Source of the DNA: JBCDBY01 sp039182715
Lineage (GTDB): Bacteria; Planctomycetota; PLA2
DNA: 5,133 bases
NCBI GenBank assembly: GCA_039182715.1
Contig: JBCDBY010000314.1
Span: 1-5,133 of the forward strand
Direction: 5' to 3'
Shown here: one piece after another, positions 4,261-5,133 of the stretch
How positions within the stretch are numbered: the first letter of the stretch is position 1
How the letters are laid out: the number at the start of each line of letters is the position of its first letter
The notes under the pieces: generated by a model
What the model saw: the letters and a program-made list of their open reading frames with translations, nothing else
What the model was told of the DNA's origin: nothing
Database searches by the model: none
Position numbers and translations under genes: made by a program

Positions 4261-5133
4261 CTAGACCACCCCGTGCTTGCGGCCGATCGTCTTGAACGCC
4301 TCGATCGTGCGGTCGATCTGGTCTTCGCTGTGTGCGGCGGAGAGCTGCACGCGGATCCGCGCCTGGCCCTTGGGGACCACCGGATAGCTGAACCCGACGA
4401 CGTAGATGCCTTCGTCGAGCAGGTCGTTCGCCATCGCGTGGGCGAGCTTCTCCTCGTAGAGCATGACCGGCACGATCGGCGTCTCGCCCTTCACTTCGAA
4501 GCCCGCATCCGTCATGCCGTGGCGGAAGCGCTCGGCGTTGTCCTTCAGCTTCGTCACCAGCTCGCCCGACGAGGAGATCATCTTGAACGCCTCGATCGCC
4601 GCCGCGGCGATGGGGGGCGGCATGGTGTTGCTGAAGAGGTAGGGCCGTGAGCGGTTGCGCAGCAGCTCGACGATTTCGCGCGACGCCGAGGTGAAGCCGC
4701 CGGCCGCGCCCCCGAGCGCCTTGCCCAGCGTCGAAGTCGTGATGTCGACGCGTCCCTGCACGCCGTGATGCTCGGCGGTGCCGCGACCGGTCTCGCCGAT
4801 GAAACCGCTCGCGTGGCTGTCGTCGACCATGACCATCGCCTCGTACGTCTCCGCGAGGTCGCAGATCTCCCGCAGCGGCGCGATCGTGCCGTCCATGCTG
4901 AAGACGCCGTCGGTCGCGATGAGCACGTTGCGGGCGCCGCCCTCGCGCGCCTCCTTGAGTTTCGCCTCGAGGTCCTCCATGTCGGCGTTCCTGTAGCGGA
5001 AGCGCGCCGCCTTGCAGAGCCGGATGCCGTCGATGATCGAGGCGTGGTTGAGCTGGTCGGAGACGACCGCGTCCTCCTTGCCGAGGATGGTCTCGAAGAG
5101 TCCGCCATTCGCGTCCCAGCAGGCGATGTAGAG
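4261..5133 (-). CDS. kbl: Glycine C-acetyltransferase (2-amino-3-ketobutyrate CoA ligase), C-terminal part
   Basis: Kbl is a PLP enzyme that, after threonine dehydrogenase (Tdh), cleaves 2-amino-3-ketobutyrate with CoA into glycine and acetyl-CoA in the cytosol. The 290 residues seen are intact to the natural stop. The 5' end, about 106 residues by comparison with E. coli Kbl, lies beyond the right edge. In window numbering, DANGGLFE is at 7-14, His30 lies in LNHASIIDG, the PLP-nitrogen Asp104 and His107 are in VDDSHASGF, the Schiff-base Lys138 is in TLGKALGG, and a substrate-binding Arg261 is in GQARIRVQLSAAH. These match E. coli His136, Asp210, His213, Lys244 and Arg368 with one-residue indel tolerance. 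The motifs favour Kbl over the related BioF, HemA and serine palmitoyltransferase. The internal ATG at 4980 is not the start, because conserved sequence continues upstream to the edge. Tdh, its usual neighbour, is not in this window and could lie upstream. Confidence 0.93.
   Translation of the reverse strand, partial: LYIACWDANGGLFETILGKEDAVVSDQLNHASIIDGIRLCKAARFRYRNADMEDLEAKLKEAREGGARNVLIATDGVFSMDGTIAPLREICDLAETYEAMVMVDDSHASGFIGETGRGTAEHHGVQGRVDITTSTLGKALGGAAGGFTSASREIVELLRNRSRPYLFSNTMPPPIAAAAIEAFKMISSSGELVTKLKDNAERFRHGMTDAGFEVKGETPIVPVMLYEEKLAHAMANDLLDEGIYVVGFSYPVVPKGQARIRVQLSAAHSEDQIDRTIEAFKTIGRKHGVV

Noticed and set aside
4153..4650. A 165-residue plus-strand open frame over the 3' end of kbl
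   Set aside because: It is antisense to conserved kbl sequence, has a shadow composition, and starts inside the spacer of the repeat.
4261..4980. kbl as a complete 239-residue gene starting at the ATG at 4980
   Set aside because: Highly conserved Kbl sequence (DANGGLFE, NHASIIDG) continues in frame to the window edge, so the gene is simply cut by the window.

Overview
The window is a high-GC (roughly two-thirds G+C by eye), densely coded stretch of a bacterial chromosome with the usual GC-rich third codon positions. No mobile element, tRNA, rRNA or CRISPR array is visible. The gene types (polyphosphate kinase 1, a DUF389 membrane protein, a SOUL-type haem-binding protein, an alpha/beta hydrolase and 2-amino-3-ketobutyrate CoA ligase) suggest a free-living, Gram-negative-type, high-GC bacterium. 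The SOUL protein has a flavour I associate with Planctomycetota. Myxococcota, Acidobacteriota or Gemmatimonadota fit equally well, and the window alone cannot decide.

Layout. Positions 1-735 (minus strand) hold the N-terminal 245 residues of polyphosphate kinase 1, running off the left edge. It is divergent, across only 43 bp, from a complete DUF389/TIGR00341-type membrane protein (779-1762, plus). After a small hairpin come two tiny, translationally coupled membrane-protein genes of unknown function (1851-2132 and 2132-2461, plus, overlapping as TGATG). The first has its Shine-Dalgarno in the loop, and its start codon in the stem, of a short hairpin. Converging on this pair is a gene (2539-3426, minus) for a secreted-looking protein with an apparent degenerate fasciclin (FAS1) domain joined to a SOUL domain. 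Head to head with it is a membrane-anchored or secreted alpha/beta hydrolase (3463-4104, plus). The right end (4261-5133, minus) is the C-terminal 290 residues of glycine C-acetyltransferase (kbl), cut by the window edge.

The most striking non-coding element is the 156-bp gap between the convergent hydrolase and kbl genes. It holds five perfect tandem copies of the heptamer GACGTTT and, 76 bp further on, five degenerate copies in inverted orientation that end one base before the kbl stop codon. Together they form a 35-bp inverted repeat matching at 30 of 35 positions.

The genes do not form an obvious single pathway. Ppk1 (polyphosphate storage and stress) and Kbl (threonine catabolism) are housekeeping functions. 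The segment between them looks like loosely associated envelope and membrane genes. No defence system or biosynthetic cluster is evident.
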